From UBA6772 sp965183875 (lineage in GTDB: Bacteria; Bacteroidota; Bacteroidia; Flavobacteriales; UBA7430), in contig CBCYMK010000006.1 in NCBI GenBank assembly GCA_965183875.1, forward strand, positions 47,098 to 111,097: DNA of 64,000 nucleotides. Direction: 5' to 3'. The translations under genes and the position numbers were made by a program. The notes under the pieces were generated by a model. That model was not told the DNA's origin. It searched no databases and worked only from the letters and a program-made list of their open reading frames with translations. Positions 62,706 to 64,000 of the stretch are shown piece by piece; the first letter of the stretch is position 1, and every line of letters begins with the position of its first letter.

Positions 62706-63032
62706 TGGACTTAAAGGAATTACAAGCTAAGGTAGATTCTTGGATTAAGAAATACGGTGTTCGTTATTTTAACGAGCTAACCAATATGGCTATTCTTGCC
62801 GAAGAGGTTGGAGAGGTAGCACGTATAATGTCTCGTAGGTATGGGGAGCAGTCTGAAAAACAGTCCGATAAAAATAAAGACTTGGCCGACGAGTTGAGCC
62901 GATGTGTTGTTTGTGCTTACTTGTATCGCCAATCAAACGGGGGTAGATCTAGAAGAGGCTATGAATAAGAATTTTGAAAAGAAAACTAAAAGAGACCATT
63001 CTCGACATGTAGAGAACAAGAAACTCAGTTAA
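62705..63032 (+). pseudogene. MazG-like nucleotide pyrophosphohydrolase (one frameshift, probably sequencing error)
   Basis: The joined protein is 108 residues: MDLKELQAKVDSWIKKYG, the metal-binding EEVGEVARIMSRRYG, and after the extra C near 62899 DVLFVLTCIANQTGVDLEEA. The E-x-x-E and E-x-x-D pattern is that of MazG-type hydrolases. It probably hydrolyses an unwanted nucleoside triphosphate; the substrate is unknown. Its ATG overlaps the dtd stop by one base. Confidence 0.85.
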
Positions 63033-63048
63033 TATAAAGCACAAAAAA

Positions 63049-63083
63049 AAAAAGGCTATTTCGTAAGAAATAGCCTTTTTTTT
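63049..63083. terminator. Terminator between the MazG-like gene and rpmA
   Basis: The AAAAGGCTATTTC / GAAATAGCCTTTT hairpin with a GTAA loop and long A and T runs. It lies between two convergent genes. Confidence 0.85.
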
Positions 63084-63099
63084 ATGATAGAGTTAAAAA

Positions 63100-63361
63100 T
63101 TACTCAGCGAAGGGAACAACGCTTACGTAAGATCTATTGTTTCTCTTTTTCTTGAACTGGATACTTCCGTCACATAAAGCAAATAAAGTATGGTCTTTTC
63201 CCATACCTACATTTTCACCTGGATTGTGAGTTGTACCTCTTTGTCTAACGATGATGTTACCAGCAACTGCTAATTGTCCACCGAAAATTTTAATTCCTAG
63301 TCTTTTCGATTCCGATTCACGACCGTTTTTCGAACTACCTACACCTTTCTTATGGAGCCAT
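63100..63361 (-). pseudogene. rpmA: 50S ribosomal protein L27 (one frameshift, almost certainly sequencing error)
   Basis: From the ATG at 63361 the frame reads M-A-P-stop because of one added base at 63354-63355. Removing it restores MAHKKGVGSSKNGRESESKR to the stop at 63100, 86 residues. Key L27 features follow: GGQLAVAGNIIVRQRGT and HTLFALCDG. L27 sits near the peptidyl-transferase centre and is normally essential or nearly so, so the break is unlikely to be real. Downstream of rplU, which is the usual order. Confidence 0.92.
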
Positions 63362-63385
63362 GGTTCTAGTTTTTTTGGTTTATAA

Positions 63386-63745
63386 TTAAGCTTCTGTTGA
63401 TTCAGCTTTAGGAGCCGCTTTTTTAGCTGCTGCTTTCTTAGTGATAGTTCCGATAGTGATCGATGTTAGATACTGACGGTGACCATTTTTCACTGTATAG
63501 CCTTTTCTTCTTTTCTTCTTGAAGACAATTACCTTGTCTCCTTTTAGGTGGCTCTCAATTTTGGCTGAGACTTTTGCACCTTTTATAGCTGGGGCGCCAA
63601 CTGTTACTTTACCACCATCCTCAATTAAAAGAACCTTATCGAAAGTAACTTTCGATCCTTCTTCACCTTCAAGACGGTTGACAAAGATACGTTGATCTTT
63701 TTCAACTTTGTATTGATGCCCTGCTATCTCTACAATTGCGTACAT
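63386..63745 (-). CDS. rplU: 50S ribosomal protein L21
   Basis: 119 residues. It opens MYAIVEIAGHQYKVEKDQRI, and contains VTVGAPAIKGAKV and KKKRRKGYTVKNGHRQYL. The last ~18 residues (AAAKKAAPKAESTEA) are a lysine- and alanine-rich extension seen in other Bacteroidetes. First gene of the rplU-rpmA operon. The promoter lies at 63785-63815. Confidence 0.96.
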   Translation of the reverse strand: MYAIVEIAGHQYKVEKDQRIFVNRLEGEEGSKVTFDKVLLIEDGGKVTVGAPAIKGAKVSAKIESHLKGDKVIVFKKKRRKGYTVKNGHRQYLTSITIGTITKKAAAKKAAPKAESTEA

Positions 63746-63784
63746 CTATGCTATGTTTGGTTATTAATATACTAATTTGGTCTG

Positions 63785-63815
63785 CAAAATTACATAATTT
63801 ATTGGAACTACCAAA
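63785..63815 (-). promoter_or_regulatory. Full promoter (TTTG-N19-TAATTTTG) for rplU-rpmA
   Basis: On the minus strand TTTG (63815-63812), 19 bases, then TAATTTTG (63792-63785). A leader of about 35 nt follows. Confidence 0.65.
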
Positions 63816-63820
63816 GGACG

Positions 63821-64000
63821 CTATGCTCTTTTATTTACTAGGTAAACACCAGCAAGGATTATAGAAAAGCCGAATAAGTGGTGTAGGGTTATTTGTTCTT
63901 TATCTAATACCCCCCATAAGATAGCTACAATAGGTATTATATAGGTACAGGATGTAGCAAAAAGCGCACCAGTCATTTTTATTAATTTATTAAATACGAT
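63821..64000 (-). CDS. EamA/DMT-family transporter, C-terminal part
   Basis: Sixty codons at the window edge, open to position 64000 and ending at TAG (63821-63823). The translation has two hydrophobic segments and the family ending TSCTYIIPIVAILWGVLDKE, then HHLFGFSIILAGVYLVNKRA. It is the last two transmembrane segments of a drug/metabolite exporter. The start is outside the window. Confidence 0.8.
   Translation of the reverse strand: MVFNKLIKMTGALFATSCTYIIPIVAILWGVLDKEQITLHHLFGFSIILAGVYLVNKRA

Noticed and set aside
53768..63361. True pseudogenes, or programmed frameshifting, in the TlpA-like to rpmA region
   Set aside because: The breaks hit unrelated core genes, each is a single base mostly in short runs, and there are no slippery heptamers with downstream structures in common. 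Sequencing error is simpler, though only reads can prove it.
1..64000. A CRISPR array, prophage, integrase or toxin-antitoxin pair
   Set aside because: No evenly spaced direct repeats and no phage, integrase, transposase or toxin genes were found.

Overview
The window is AT-rich chromosomal DNA from a member of the Bacteroidota, most probably order Flavobacteriales. The evidence is the gene content (gliding genes gldA and gldH, a PorG-like type IX secretion protein, exported proteins with 'YPNP..G' C-terminal sorting domains), start codons without Shine-Dalgarno sequences, and -7 promoter boxes of the Bacteroidetes form TAnnTTTG (in the best cases TTG/TTTG-N19/20-TAnnTTTG). It is mostly core chromosome. 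I see no prophage, plasmid module, CRISPR array or integrase.

Layout. 0-5 kb: a candidate small RNA, then a minus-strand sigma factor / membrane protein / beta-barrel operon and a secreted M43 metalloprotease. 5-13 kb: rnr, pheS, a small lipoprotein, cvpA, pgk, holB. 12.5-16.7 kb: ricT-gldH-PBP1A. 16.7-18.5 kb: scoA and scoB, separated by a four-helix-bundle gene lying between inverted repeats. 19-24 kb: comF, a large secreted DUF1566 protein, xth, a second M43 protease. 24-32.5 kb: an OmpA lipoprotein and an envelope cluster (CBS protein, nadK, PorG-like, uppS, bamA, two skp/ompH genes, murI). 32.5-45 kb: pdxJ, a hydrolase, a DUF819 membrane protein, trpS, plsC, gatC, tadA, a pseudouridine synthase, a histidine kinase, hemW, an AtoE-type transporter, a DUF3127 protein, a flavin reductase, tRNA-Leu(UAG). 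45-54 kb: two large secreted proteins with the same duplicated C-terminal domain, around aspartate kinase, then DUF554 and ClC genes. 54-64 kb: a TlpA-like lipoprotein, an rRNA methyltransferase, metK with a structured leader, a CotH protein, gldA, rsgA, dtd, a MazG-like gene, rpmA, rplU and the end of an EamA transporter.

The envelope genes fit together. BamA, Skp and UppS build the outer membrane and wall. PorG-like, GldA and GldH belong to type IX secretion and gliding. The two M43 proteases and the CotH protein carry sorting domains and are likely clients of that secretion route.

The main leads are: (1) two, perhaps three, small-RNA-like loci with a shared CGAGGGGCGA core just before a terminator; (2) a long base-paired leader in front of metK matching no SAM riboswitch class I could recall; (3) a duplicated 'GW...YLP...GKGYQIK' domain in three exported proteins; (4) the inverted-repeat-bounded four-helix-bundle gene inside scoAB. 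One quality warning: about 15 single-base indels break seven genes between 54.1 and 63.4 kb, including the normally essential rpmA, while the first 53.7 kb has none that I found. This points to poor base accuracy in that stretch rather than real gene decay.
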